From contig JAHLLK010000006.1 in NCBI GenBank assembly GCA_020444165.1, forward strand, positions 70,859 through 134,858: a DNA stretch of 64,000 bases, read 5' to 3'. The notes beneath the pieces were generated by a model that was given only the letters and a program-made list of their open reading frames with translations, was not told the DNA's origin and did not search any database. This document shows, in pieces, positions 50,175-59,258 of this stretch. Numbering within the stretch: the first letter of the stretch is position 1; each line of letters opens with the position of its first letter. The DNA is from Deltaproteobacteria bacterium (GTDB taxonomy: Bacteria > Desulfobacterota > Desulfarculia > Desulfarculales > Desulfarculaceae). A program made the translations under genes and the position numbers.

Positions 50175-51436
50175 ACTTCCTGGAAAACTTCCTCTTTCTC
50201 TGCCGCTCCCTGCGGCCCGCCCCCCCTGAGCTGGGCTCCCAGGTTTCCTGGGAAGAGGTGGCGTATACGGCCAGCCACCTCCTCCTGACCCCGGCCCTCT
50301 ACCCCGCCTGGCAGGCCAACGGCTTCCTGGCCAGGATCCCCGCCGACCTGGCCGCCTACCTGGAGGCCCTGCACCAGCTCAACACCGCGCGCAACCAGGA
50401 CCTCCGCCAGCAGCTCTGGGACCTCACCGAAATCCTGAACCAGGCCGGCGTGATCCCCCTGCCCCTGAAGGGCGCCGCCCGCCTCCTGGCTTGCCGTGGC
50501 CCCGCCCTGGGCCGCGACGTGCTGCAGGACCTGGACCTCCTGGTGCCGGCCCGCCAGGCCCCTCTGGCCCTGGCCGCCTTGCAGGAGGCTGGTTACCAGC
50601 TCGTCGCCCCCCTGGACAGCTCCCCCCAGGAGCGCTACTCCCTGCACTACCCCCCGCTGGCCCACCCCGCGGCTCCCGCCATGCTGGAGTTGCATTGGGA
50701 GGCCGCCCGCCGGCCCTTTCAGGCCATGCTCCCGGCGCGGGAGATCCTGGCCCGGGCGCGGCCGGCCCGCACTCCCGCCGGCGGGGTCCACTTGGCGCCG
50801 GCGCCGCGGGACCAACTGGCCGTTCTGTGGGCCCACCTCATGTGGGATTTCCACTACCTGGGCAGCTTCGGGCTCCGCCGCCTCTGGCAGGCCGTGGAAC
50901 TCAGGCGCCGCCCCGGCTCCCCCCTGCCCTGGGACGAGCTGACCCAGGCCGCCCGTGGCCACGGCTTGGCCCGTCCCTGGAGCGAATTCCTCGGCTTGGC
51001 TTGGGACCTCTTGGGGCAAGCCCCCCCACCCGGCCAGCAGGTGTCTCCCGGACCCGGGCGTTTGGCCGCCTTGCTGCGCCGGCTTCGCCATCCCCGCCTG
51101 CACCTGCCCCTGTACGCGTCCCGCTACGCGCTTTTCATTGCCCGCCGCTATGCCAACCAGCCGGCCCAGCTCGTCAGGCACCTTTTCCGCCCGGCCAACT
51201 GGCGTTACCAAAGGAAATGGCTCAACCAAACCGAGAGCAGTGCACGGGGCGTCCTGCCCCGTGCAATGTCGGGTTGGCAAAAACGTGACTCCACCCCAGC
51301 AAGCAGAGCTTGCCGGGGGCCCGGGTTTTGCCAACCCTCACAAATTGCAAGCTTTTTGAAGCTTGCAATTTGGCGGGCCATCCTTGGCCCGCATCGGCCA
51401 TTGCCTGCCGTAATCATGTTTCACAGCCATTTTTGA
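50171..51436 (+). CDS. Nucleotidyltransferase-family protein (PF14907-like) with repeat-derived tail
   Basis: 421 residues. LPLKGAARLLACRGPALGRD followed by VLQDLDLLVPARQAPLALAA is the nucleotidyltransferase fold core (metal-binding DxD in DLDLLV) of the uncharacterised NTP_transf_5 group, found beside HPr-kinase-like and PqqD genes in peptide clusters. MLELHWEAARRPFQAMLP and WAHLMWDFHYLGSFGLRRLW are also typical. Starts in an ATGA overlap with the kinase gene. From about residue 346 the frame enters a dispersed repeat (51205-51420), so the last 75 residues are repeat-encoded and the native end is lost or replaced. Confidence 0.75.
   Translation: MNFLENFLFLCRSLRPAPPELGSQVSWEEVAYTASHLLLTPALYPAWQANGFLARIPADLAAYLEALHQLNTARNQDLRQQLWDLTEILNQAGVIPLPLKGAARLLACRGPALGRDVLQDLDLLVPARQAPLALAALQEAGYQLVAPLDSSPQERYSLHYPPLAHPAAPAMLELHWEAARRPFQAMLPAREILARARPARTPAGGVHLAPAPRDQLAVLWAHLMWDFHYLGSFGLRRLWQAVELRRRPGSPLPWDELTQAARGHGLARPWSEFLGLAWDLLGQAPPPGQQVSPGPGRLAALLRRLRHPRLHLPLYASRYALFIARRYANQPAQLVRHLFRPANWRYQRKWLNQTESSARGVLPRAMSGWQKRDSTPASRACRGPGFCQPSQIASFLKLAIWRAILGPHRPLPAVIMFHSHF
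51205..51420 (+). repeat. Composite hairpin repeat (AAATTGC family, copy 3) at the 3' end of the nucleotidyltransferase gene
   Basis: TGCACGGGGC-gtcct-GCCCCGTGCA (51241-51265), GGTTGGCAAAA...TTTTGCCAACC, CAAATTGCAAGC-tttttgaa-GCTTGCAATTTG and GGGCCAtccTTGGCCC. 51300-51420 is the near-exact reverse complement of 38104-38216. Confidence 0.8.
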
Positions 51437-51685
51437 CATAATATCAACACGTTTTATGTGTTTCACCATGCAATGGCCTCAAACCACCAGCCAGCCAACC
51501 GGAGGACGGTGTGCCGCCGCAAGCTTGGTGGGGCGTGAAAACCCTGCTTTCCATCTGGAGCGCGACCCCTCGGCTTCCCCCCACGGCCCTTGGCCGCCTC
51601 TCCCGGCTGGCCTCGTGGGAGATGGCTGCGCTCTGGACTGACCGGGGAAGCGATTGACCAGAAAAGAGAACGGGGATATCATTCT

Positions 51686-51710
51686 TAAGATCGGTGATCT
51701 TATAGTTTTT
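51686..51710 (+). terminator. Hairpin with T tract before the kinase/AAA gene
   Basis: TAAGATC-ggt-GATCTTA then TAGTTTTT. The rest of 51437-51860 (about 420 bases) has no gene seen; it is less GC-rich and probably carries the promoter of the next gene. Confidence 0.45.
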
Positions 51711-51860
51711 ACAGGGTCTTCGACGATATAGCATTTCGTGGGGATCGCCGTTAAGCTCAGAAGTCCGGATTCAACGCCGGACAGGGTGCTCCAGAGGCTT
51801 TGAAATTATCCCAACTGGGCGGAAGCCGACGCTTGTCGCAGAATCGGGGGTATTGCCATC

Positions 51861-54800
51861 GTGCCGATCTTTGCATCAGGTTTTCTCAATATCCGCAAAA
51901 TTTATGACAGCTCAAAAACGATCGTGTTCAGGGCGACCCGCGCGACAGATTCCCTGCCGGTCATCTTGAAAACGATCAAGGCTCCTCTCTTGGACAACGA
52001 TAGGATCAGTCGTTTTGAGCAAGCGTACCAGATCATTTCCAGCCTGGTTACCGAAGGCGTCATAAAGTGCTATGGGCTGGAAAGGCACGGACAGAAGCCT
52101 GTATTGATTTTGGAGGATATTGGAGCTGATTCGCTGGATCGGCTGATGAGCAAGCAACGCCTGGATGTCGCCTTGGCGCTCCGCTTGGCCATCAGAATCG
52201 CCGCAGTTCTGGCGCGTATCCATAGCCGGTTGGTCATCCACAAGGACATCAATCCGGCCAACATCATCTGGAATCCGGCCAACGATGAGTTTCGCATCAT
52301 CGATTTCGACATTGCCAGTTTTGCCGCCCGCCAAAAGATCGCCCTTATCCCGCCGGACTACCTGGAAGGCACCCTGAGTTATATCTCGCCGGAACAGACC
52401 GGCCGCATGAACCGGGTGCTGGATTACCGCACGGACTATTATTCCCTGGGCGCTACCTTGTACGAGATGTTGACGGGTGTACCGCCCTTCCAAGCCCAGG
52501 ACTCCATGGAACTGCTCCATTGCCATCTGGCGGTCAAACCCATACCCCCTCACGAGCGTACTCCCGGACTGGCGCCGATCCTTTCGGAAATCGTGTTGAA
52601 ATTGATGTCCAAGAACCCGGAAGAGCGCTATCAATCCGCCTTGGGCTTGCAACATGATCTGGAAAAATGTTTGCAGGACTTGTCAACCACGGGGTCTTTA
52701 TCCTCCTTCCCGCTCGGCCGTTTGGATTACTCCGACCGGTTTCAAATTCCGCAAAAGCTCTACGGCCGCGGCCAACAAGCGGAAGAAATCCTGAGCGCCT
52801 TTGCGCGAATTTGCGACGGAAAAGCGGAATTTCTATTTATAAGCGGTTATTCCGGGGTGGGCAAGACCTCCCTGGTCCACGAAATATATCGGCCCATCAC
52901 CGAAAAACGAGGGTATTTCATCGAGGGCAAATTCGATCAGTTCCAAAGAAACATCCCTTATTACGCTTGGATTCAAGCCTTTAAGACCGCGACCAATTTC
53001 TGGTTGATGGAGGGCGAGGACAAGCTGGCCGCCTGGCGGGAGGCCATCACCGCCGCCGTGGGCGATAACGGCCGGGTGCTGACGGAGGTGATTCCCGACC
53101 TGGAACTGATCATCGGCCCGCAGCCTCCGATCCCCGTGCTGGGCGGACAGGAGTCCCAGAACCGGTTCAATTATGTATTTACCAATTTTATCAAGGCCAT
53201 TGCCTGCGAAGAGCACCCCTTTGTCATTTTTCTGGACGATCTGCAATGGATCGACACCGCGTCCTTGAATCTGCTCCGGCTTTTGGCCGCTGACGATGAA
53301 TTGAGTCATCTGTTGATCATCGGCGCCTATCGGGACAACGAGGTGGATGAATCCCACCCGTTGCTGCTGGAAATCAACGACCTAAAAGCCCGCAACCCCC
53401 GCTTGCACCAGATGTCGGTGGGCAACCTCTCCCGGGAAGAAGTACGCTCCCTGGTGGCGGAGAGTCTGAATTGTTCGCCAACCGGTACCGGAAGCCTGAA
53501 CGATCTGGTCTATGGAAAAACCCTGGGCAACGCCTTTTTTGTGCATCAACTGCTCTATACCCTGAACGAGGAGGGGCTCCTCTATTTTGATGAAACCACC
53601 CGGGGTTGGCGGTGGGATCTGGAGGCCATGCAGAACCTCGTGATTTCGGAAAACGTGGTTCATTTGTTGATCCAGAAACTCCATAGGCTCCCCGCCCTGA
53701 CCCAGGATTTCCTGAAATTGGCCGCGTGCATCGGCTCCCGTTTTTCCCTGAAAATGCTGGCCATCATCGCCGAAACCACGGAAAACCAGGCCCGGGAAAA
53801 CCTACAGCCGGCCCTCCGGGAAGGCTATATCCACCCCCTGGAGGCGGACCAGAAATTCGCCCATGACCGTATTCAGCAAGCCGCCTATCTCCTGATCTCT
53901 GAAAGAGATCGGGAAGCCGTGCATTGGCGCATCGGACGCTTGTTGCTCCAACAAATCCTCCCCGAAAAAAGGGAGGAGTCGCTCTTCGACTTGGTCGGCC
54001 ACCTGAACAAAGGCCACAAGTTGATTCAAGAACCCGACGAACGCAAGGAATTGATCCGCCTGAACTTGAGCGCCGGGAAAAAGGCCAATGCCTCCACGGC
54101 CTATGGCCCGGGGCAGAGCTATTATGCCTTTGCCCTGCGATTGCTCCAAGAAAATGATTGGCAAGACGACTACCAGTTGTCCCTGCTTGCCCACCAGGAA
54201 GCCGTGGAGACTGCGTATCTGAATCACGATTTCCCCACCATGGAAAGCCTGGCCGCCATGGTGTTGGAACAGGCCCAAACCCTGTCGGACAAAATCCCGG
54301 TTTATGAAGTGCTCATCCAGGCCTACGCCACCCAGAGCAATATTCATAAATCGATTGAAACCGCCCTCCACGTGCTGAAACTTTTGCAGGCCGAGCTGCC
54401 GGAGAACCCGGAGCAAACGGACATCGCCGAGGCCATGCAAACCATCAACCAGCTCATGGCGGCCCAAATGGTTGCGGACTTGGATCAGCTTCCGGAAATG
54501 GACCAGCCGGAAGTTCTCAACACCATGCGTATTCTGGCCAGCATCGTAGCCCCCTCCTATAACGCCAACCCCCACCTGATGATCCTGATCGTGCTGAAAA
54601 TGGTGATCCTGTCCATCCAGCACGGCAACACGCCCTTGAGCACCGTGGCCTACTCCATGTACGGGCTGATTTTGTCCGGTGTCCTGGGGGATTACGACGC
54701 CAGCTACCAATTCGGCCGGCTTTCCCTCCGGCTGTTGGAGCGCTTCGACGCCCACGCCCTGCGAGCCAGGACGTACCACATCGTCTACTCCTTCACCCTG

Positions 54801-56630
54801 CACTGGAAAGCCCATCTCCGGGAGACTCTGGCGCCCTTGTGGGAGGCGCATCAAATCGGCTTGGCCTCGGGCGACTTCGAATTTGTGGGCCATGCGCTGC
54901 ACGTGCACTTCCTGAACTCCATTTACACCGGCCGGCAACTGGAGGCACTCAAGGCGGAAATTCCCATCCGGACCACCATCCTGAAAAACCATAAGCAAGT
55001 TTATCATCGCGAGCGGGTTTACAAGCAAATGGTGGTCAATCTGTTGGGCGAATTTGCGGAAAAGCCCTGGATCCTGACCGGCCGATATTGCCAGGAAGAG
55101 AAGGCCATCCAGACCTTTTCTGAAGTCGGCGACATCAGCGGCGTGGCCATGTTCCACGTGACCAAGCTCGTTCTCGCCTACCACTTTGACCAATACTCCC
55201 TGGCCCTGGGCCATGCTCCCAAAGCCGAGGAAAATCTTTACGGCCTGCCCGGGTTGATTCTGGTCCCTCTATTATATTTTTATGATTCCCTGACCAGGCT
55301 GGCTTTGTTTCCCGAAATGGAGGAGGCAACCCAAAAGGAAATCCTGGCCAAAGTTGCCTCCAACCAAGAAATGATGAAGAATTGGGCGGATTATGCCCCG
55401 ATGAATTTCCTCCATAAATACCATCTGGTCGAAGCGGAGCGCTCGGCGGCGGTGGGTGATTATCTGGAGGCTGAGGAGTTGTATGAGAAGGCCCTGGAAG
55501 GCGCCAAGCGGCACGAATACATCCAGGAGGAGGCGCTCGCCTGCCAACTTTACGCCAGATTTTGGCATCGGCGCGGTCAGGGCAGGATCGTAAGGCAATT
55601 CATGAAAAATGCCTACGCCCTGTACCACCTGTGGGGCGCCAAGGCGATAACCGCTCACTTGGAAGCCCAGCATCCCCATTGGTTGGGCCTGTCCAGTTCC
55701 GGGCAGGTGGACCAGACGCGCCTGTCCTCTTCGCTGGCCCGCGATATGGACATCAACGCCTTCCTTAAATCCACCCAGATCATCACCGGCGAGATTGCCC
55801 AGGACAAATTGCTGACCAAAATGATGCGCACGGTTCTGGAACACGCGGGCGCTCAGAAAGGCGTTTTGTTGCTGGAGCGGTCCGGCCAGTGGGTGGTGGA
55901 GGCCCAGGGTGCCGTGGAAGACCGGGAAGTAAAATTACTGCAAGCCATCCCTTTTAATACGGAAACCGCCACCGAAATCGGGGTCTCGGAAACCATCGTC
56001 AACTACGTGATCCGCACCCAAAAATACGTGGTCTTGGTCGATGCCGCCCACGAAGGGGAATTTGTCCGCTGCAACCATGTGCTGAGAAATCAGCCCAAAT
56101 CCATCCTGTGTCTGCCGCTGATCAATCAAAAGCAACTCAACGGCGTTTTGTACCTGGAAAACAACCTCGTCGCCGGGGCTTTCACCGACAAACGGGTCAT
56201 GATCCTCAACCTCCTGTCCGGACACATGGCCATCTCCATTCAAAACGCCGCCCTGTATGCCAATCTGCAACTGGTTAACGAAAACCTGGAACAACTGGTC
56301 AGCCTCCGGACGCGGGAATTGTCCGATGCCTTCAAGGACCTGGGAAGCAAGCACACCCAGCTGGAAAAAGCCCATGCCGACCTCAAAGTGGAGATAGCGG
56401 AACGGCGGAAAGCCGAGGAAGAGATAAAAACCCTGCGCGGCCTCTTGCCCATCTGCTCCCACTGCAAGAAAATCCGGGATGACACGGGCTATTGGAGTCA
56501 GGTCGAGGAATTTATCAGCGAGCATTCCGAGGCCAAATTCTCCCACAGCATTTGCCCCGAATGCATCAAAAAGCTCTATCCGGAGATAGCTGAAAAGGTG
56601 CTCAAGAAAACCGAGGATACCAAAAAATAA
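51861..56630 (+). CDS. Giant Ser/Thr kinase-AAA-GAF signalling protein
   Basis: 1589 residues. Protein kinase domain at about 10-270 with catalytic loop HKDINPANIIW and an unusual DFDIA where DFG is expected, then SYISPEQTGRMNRVLDYRTD and activation-segment features. AAA-type predicted ATPase at about 300-650 with P-loop ISGYSGVGKTSLVHEIYRP and VIFLDDLQWIDTASLNLLRL, a long helical repeat region (about 700-1270), GAF domain (about 1290-1450), coiled coil, and a C-terminal cysteine module ICSHCKKIRDD...ICPECIKKLYP (about 1531-1570). Similar proteins usually end in a histidine kinase or GGDEF domain; none is present here. GTG 51861 follows GGGGG. Less GC-rich than its surroundings. Confidence 0.9.
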   Translation: MPIFASGFLNIRKIYDSSKTIVFRATRATDSLPVILKTIKAPLLDNDRISRFEQAYQIISSLVTEGVIKCYGLERHGQKPVLILEDIGADSLDRLMSKQRLDVALALRLAIRIAAVLARIHSRLVIHKDINPANIIWNPANDEFRIIDFDIASFAARQKIALIPPDYLEGTLSYISPEQTGRMNRVLDYRTDYYSLGATLYEMLTGVPPFQAQDSMELLHCHLAVKPIPPHERTPGLAPILSEIVLKLMSKNPEERYQSALGLQHDLEKCLQDLSTTGSLSSFPLGRLDYSDRFQIPQKLYGRGQQAEEILSAFARICDGKAEFLFISGYSGVGKTSLVHEIYRPITEKRGYFIEGKFDQFQRNIPYYAWIQAFKTATNFWLMEGEDKLAAWREAITAAVGDNGRVLTEVIPDLELIIGPQPPIPVLGGQESQNRFNYVFTNFIKAIACEEHPFVIFLDDLQWIDTASLNLLRLLAADDELSHLLIIGAYRDNEVDESHPLLLEINDLKARNPRLHQMSVGNLSREEVRSLVAESLNCSPTGTGSLNDLVYGKTLGNAFFVHQLLYTLNEEGLLYFDETTRGWRWDLEAMQNLVISENVVHLLIQKLHRLPALTQDFLKLAACIGSRFSLKMLAIIAETTENQARENLQPALREGYIHPLEADQKFAHDRIQQAAYLLISERDREAVHWRIGRLLLQQILPEKREESLFDLVGHLNKGHKLIQEPDERKELIRLNLSAGKKANASTAYGPGQSYYAFALRLLQENDWQDDYQLSLLAHQEAVETAYLNHDFPTMESLAAMVLEQAQTLSDKIPVYEVLIQAYATQSNIHKSIETALHVLKLLQAELPENPEQTDIAEAMQTINQLMAAQMVADLDQLPEMDQPEVLNTMRILASIVAPSYNANPHLMILIVLKMVILSIQHGNTPLSTVAYSMYGLILSGVLGDYDASYQFGRLSLRLLERFDAHALRARTYHIVYSFTLHWKAHLRETLAPLWEAHQIGLASGDFEFVGHALHVHFLNSIYTGRQLEALKAEIPIRTTILKNHKQVYHRERVYKQMVVNLLGEFAEKPWILTGRYCQEEKAIQTFSEVGDISGVAMFHVTKLVLAYHFDQYSLALGHAPKAEENLYGLPGLILVPLLYFYDSLTRLALFPEMEEATQKEILAKVASNQEMMKNWADYAPMNFLHKYHLVEAERSAAVGDYLEAEELYEKALEGAKRHEYIQEEALACQLYARFWHRRGQGRIVRQFMKNAYALYHLWGAKAITAHLEAQHPHWLGLSSSGQVDQTRLSSSLARDMDINAFLKSTQIITGEIAQDKLLTKMMRTVLEHAGAQKGVLLLERSGQWVVEAQGAVEDREVKLLQAIPFNTETATEIGVSETIVNYVIRTQKYVVLVDAAHEGEFVRCNHVLRNQPKSILCLPLINQKQLNGVLYLENNLVAGAFTDKRVMILNLLSGHMAISIQNAALYANLQLVNENLEQLVSLRTRELSDAFKDLGSKHTQLEKAHADLKVEIAERRKAEEEIKTLRGLLPICSHCKKIRDDTGYWSQVEEFISEHSEAKFSHSICPECIKKLYPEIAEKVLKKTEDTKK

Positions 56631-56702
56631 CCGCGGCGGGCGGGCTCATCGCCGCACCCGCCGTCCGAAAAATTGACTATCCCGCGAGAGAGCCACGCCC
56701 CT

Positions 56703-57173
56703 CTACTCCAGGTAGCAGGGCGCGCCAACCACCAGGAACTTGCCGTTGAGCTTCACCCCGCTCACGTAGGACCGTACCTTCACCGGGGCGCTCTGACCGG
56801 GCTTGGGCCAGGTGCTCTCCACCCAGCCGCTCCGGGCCTTGGCCAACTCCACCTCATCGCGCACCAGGTATTTGCCAGCTTCATCTTTCAGGTCCCAAAG
56901 ATTCTGGCCCACCAACTCGGGGAAGGCCGAATTGACCAGTTCCGTGCCCTTTTCATCGCACACGAAAATATAGCGGTCCCCCTGGCTCCAACGGCTGGGG
57001 CGTTGGTTCATTTCGGCGAAAGCGGCCTCACCCTTGGCCTGGATATGCTTCACCGCCTCCCCCACCAACTCCTTGACGCCCTGTTCATCAGGGCACTTGG
57101 CCGGCCCAGCTCCCAGACAAAGCATGCTGCCCAGCAGCAAGCCCACCGCAGCCAATTTGATCTTTCGGTTCAT
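56703..57173 (-). CDS. Exported single-Cache domain protein
   Basis: 156 residues. Signal peptide (KIKLAAVGLLLGSMLCLGAG) and one Cache-type domain with KHIQAKGEAAFAEMNQRPSR, RYIFVCDEKGTELVNSAFPE, LVGQNLWDLKDEAGKYLVRD and a strand segment KVRSYVSGVKLNGKFLVVGA. This is the small soluble Cache protein group that may bind ligands in the periplasm and hand them to a membrane receptor; no receptor lies next to it. ATG 57173 with GGGAG upstream. Confidence 0.82.
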   Translation of the reverse strand: MNRKIKLAAVGLLLGSMLCLGAGPAKCPDEQGVKELVGEAVKHIQAKGEAAFAEMNQRPSRWSQGDRYIFVCDEKGTELVNSAFPELVGQNLWDLKDEAGKYLVRDEVELAKARSGWVESTWPKPGQSAPVKVRSYVSGVKLNGKFLVVGAPCYLE

Positions 57174-57375
57174 GGCACTCCCTCATAGTAGAAATGCGCT
57201 GGAGATTATGCGCCGGGACCTTACCAGCCCGCTACGGTAGTGAGAGCGGAGGTAGAGTCTCAGTCAAAGCCAGGGTTTATAATCATTAAAATTTACCTAA
57301 AGTACTCCGAAATAAGCGAACCCCAACATTACATATATGATTTTTTCGCTTTATCAAACTTTATCTACAATTCTA

Positions 57376-58317
57376 TTATTTCTCCACACCTTCAATTTGT
57401 TTAAAATACTTTTCCTGTAATTTGGTATAGAAAACAGGGTCAACATCTTGCACATAAGCAAGATGTCCGCGCAAGACAAAAATATCTTCTTTTTTTAATC
57501 CATCCTTAGCCATCAGATTAAGAAAAAACCGTACTTGATCTTTATATTCTCTCCTTAATGTTATATGTCCATCATGACATATACGTAATCCGGTCACGAC
57601 AGCCGAGCCACCAGAGGAACTAGTCATCTTTAGTTTATTATAATTAAATTTCAACTTTGGTGAGTTACAACCAGACACAAGAGAAATAATAGAATTTTTA
57701 ATTTCTTCACAAGCGCCGGGAATATTTGTTGAAAATACTAAATCGTCTGCATATCGGGTATATACAATTTTTCCGCCGATTTTTTCCTCTAAAACCTCCA
57801 ACTTGTTTTTGATTGCCACATCTAGATTATACATAATTATATTAGAAATAATCGGGGAAGACGGGTACCCAATAGGCAATGCGTCATCCTTATAAAAACA
57901 ACAACACCTCATTAGGTTTCGATCAAATTTATTATCGCTCCAAAGAATTTTTTTTCTACCCAAAAATGAATCAAATACGACAACAAAATCAGAATAATTC
58001 AGGGACCAAAAAAAGTCAATAAAGTCCAACTTAAGAAAATATCGCATGTTTTTATGGACTTCTGCATTCCTCCGTATAGATATATTTGGCCGATAAGACA
58101 TCGCCGAAGAATGAACTTCCATTTTTGAAAAAACATTATCTATCAACCAATATTGAATCAATTTAACTTTACGTGTCGGCTGCACAACCAGACGAAAGCC
58201 TCCATTATGTTTTGGGATTTTTATATGTTTCACGCAGCGCCTAGAATCATTTATAATTCTGTTTATTTCGGGCTTCCCCAGCCCGAAACTAGTTTCTATT
58301 TGCTCCCAAAATTTCAC
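57376..58317 (-). CDS. Retron reverse transcriptase
   Basis: 313 residues with the RT motifs in order: KIPKHNGGFRLVVQPTRKVK, SYRPNISIRRNAEVHKNMRY, FLKLDFIDFFWSLNYSDF, LPIGYPSSPIISNIIMYNLD and VYTRYADDLVFS (YADD catalytic site), plus VTGLRICHDGHITLRREYKD, the VTG segment typical of retron enzymes. Makes msDNA from the msr-msd RNA. The likely start is GTG 58317, which overlaps the effector stop (GTGA); a TTG at 58326 is also in frame. Clearly AT-richer than the flanking genes, which suggests acquisition by transfer. Confidence 0.93.
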   Translation of the reverse strand: MKFWEQIETSFGLGKPEINRIINDSRRCVKHIKIPKHNGGFRLVVQPTRKVKLIQYWLIDNVFSKMEVHSSAMSYRPNISIRRNAEVHKNMRYFLKLDFIDFFWSLNYSDFVVVFDSFLGRKKILWSDNKFDRNLMRCCCFYKDDALPIGYPSSPIISNIIMYNLDVAIKNKLEVLEEKIGGKIVYTRYADDLVFSTNIPGACEEIKNSIISLVSGCNSPKLKFNYNKLKMTSSSGGSAVVTGLRICHDGHITLRREYKDQVRFFLNLMAKDGLKKEDIFVLRGHLAYVQDVDPVFYTKLQEKYFKQIEGVEK

Positions 58318-59258
58318 GCTACCCAACCAAGCCTGGCCTTATCATAACGATAGTAAGTATTTTTAAAGGCAGCGATTACGTCAAAAACATCTATCCCGTC
58401 ATACATAAAATATGGCCTAGCACAACAACTAGTATAATATAACTCATCGTTTATCGATATATGGTTTATCGCTTTTAAAATAGCTAGAAGCATCTTTAAG
58501 TTGTTAAAACTCTTCCTCCCAAACAGCAATTTAACCAAGAAGCTAAGTTCAACCGAAGTTATTGGGCCTGCAAAGAACACGAGGTCATGCACTAAACGTA
58601 AACTTTCCTTGTTTTGAAAGGTTACCGGGTTCAGGTTTAGCACCCGGCTACGCCTGGAAGGTTTACCCTTATCAAGGAGTCTCACAAGCCTAGAAAATAT
58701 GCGACCAATTCCATCCCCTCCATCACGTCCTGTTGGGATCATTTTGTAGTAAAGCAGGGCTTCATCTCCAACGGAATCAGCTATTGCTTGAATTGGTCCA
58801 ATATTAATAAACGACTTCGATTCTTTATGGGCAACATCATTTATCACGATAATTTTACCACGTGTTTCCTTTTTTACAGAAAACGCACCTAGCTCACAAA
58901 AAGCACTTTCACTTTCCAAAATTATTAATACGTAATCTGTAAATTCAAAAACATCACTTTCAATATCTAAAAAATTTCTTGCGTATCCCTCTGCCTTAAG
59001 TACATCAAAAATAGATTCTGCTAAAAAAAATTCGGTGTTGGGTAAATTTTTTTTTGAAAACCTTAACAGCGCCTCCCGTCTAGCAGAAACACCACCGCCT
59101 CCACTCTTATTTGCTCCACATAAAAAGACAAATACTACATCCTCGCTATGACGCCATATATTGTTACTCTCAATAACCTTTTTAAAATTTTTAATAACTC
59201 TTCCTACTGCGCTTTTTTCTGACCCAAAGCACAACAGCACTGGCTTAACGGAATGCAT
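58314..59258 (-). CDS. Retron effector, nucleoside-deoxyribosyltransferase-like (Ec86/Eco1 type)
   Basis: 314 residues. VFVFLCGANKSGGGG, FFLAESIFDVLKAEGY, NFLDIESDVFEFTDYVLIIL and ESESAFCELGAFSVKKETRG, then IIVINDVAHKESKSFINIGP, line up with the effector of retron Ec86 (IFLCGG..., PESPGSFTELGAFS, KSKRSFINYGP). That protein has a deoxyribosyltransferase-like N-terminal domain and a C-terminal winged helix; the C-terminal part here ends YYRYDKARLGWVA as in Ec86 FNYDKIPYAHP-like ends. In anti-phage defence it acts when msDNA is disturbed. ATG 59258, GGAG six bases upstream, inside the msd-flanking repeat a2. Confidence 0.85.
   Translation of the reverse strand: MHSVKPVLLCFGSEKSAVGRVIKNFKKVIESNNIWRHSEDVVFVFLCGANKSGGGGVSARREALLRFSKKNLPNTEFFLAESIFDVLKAEGYARNFLDIESDVFEFTDYVLIILESESAFCELGAFSVKKETRGKIIVINDVAHKESKSFINIGPIQAIADSVGDEALLYYKMIPTGRDGGDGIGRIFSRLVRLLDKGKPSRRSRVLNLNPVTFQNKESLRLVHDLVFFAGPITSVELSFLVKLLFGRKSFNNLKMLLAILKAINHISINDELYYTSCCARPYFMYDGIDVFDVIAAFKNTYYRYDKARLGWVA

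Noticed and set aside
47839..51436. Lasso peptide gene cluster
   Set aside because: HPr-kinase and nucleotidyltransferase accessory enzymes fit, but there is no asparagine-synthetase-like cyclase and no transglutaminase-like peptidase in the window.
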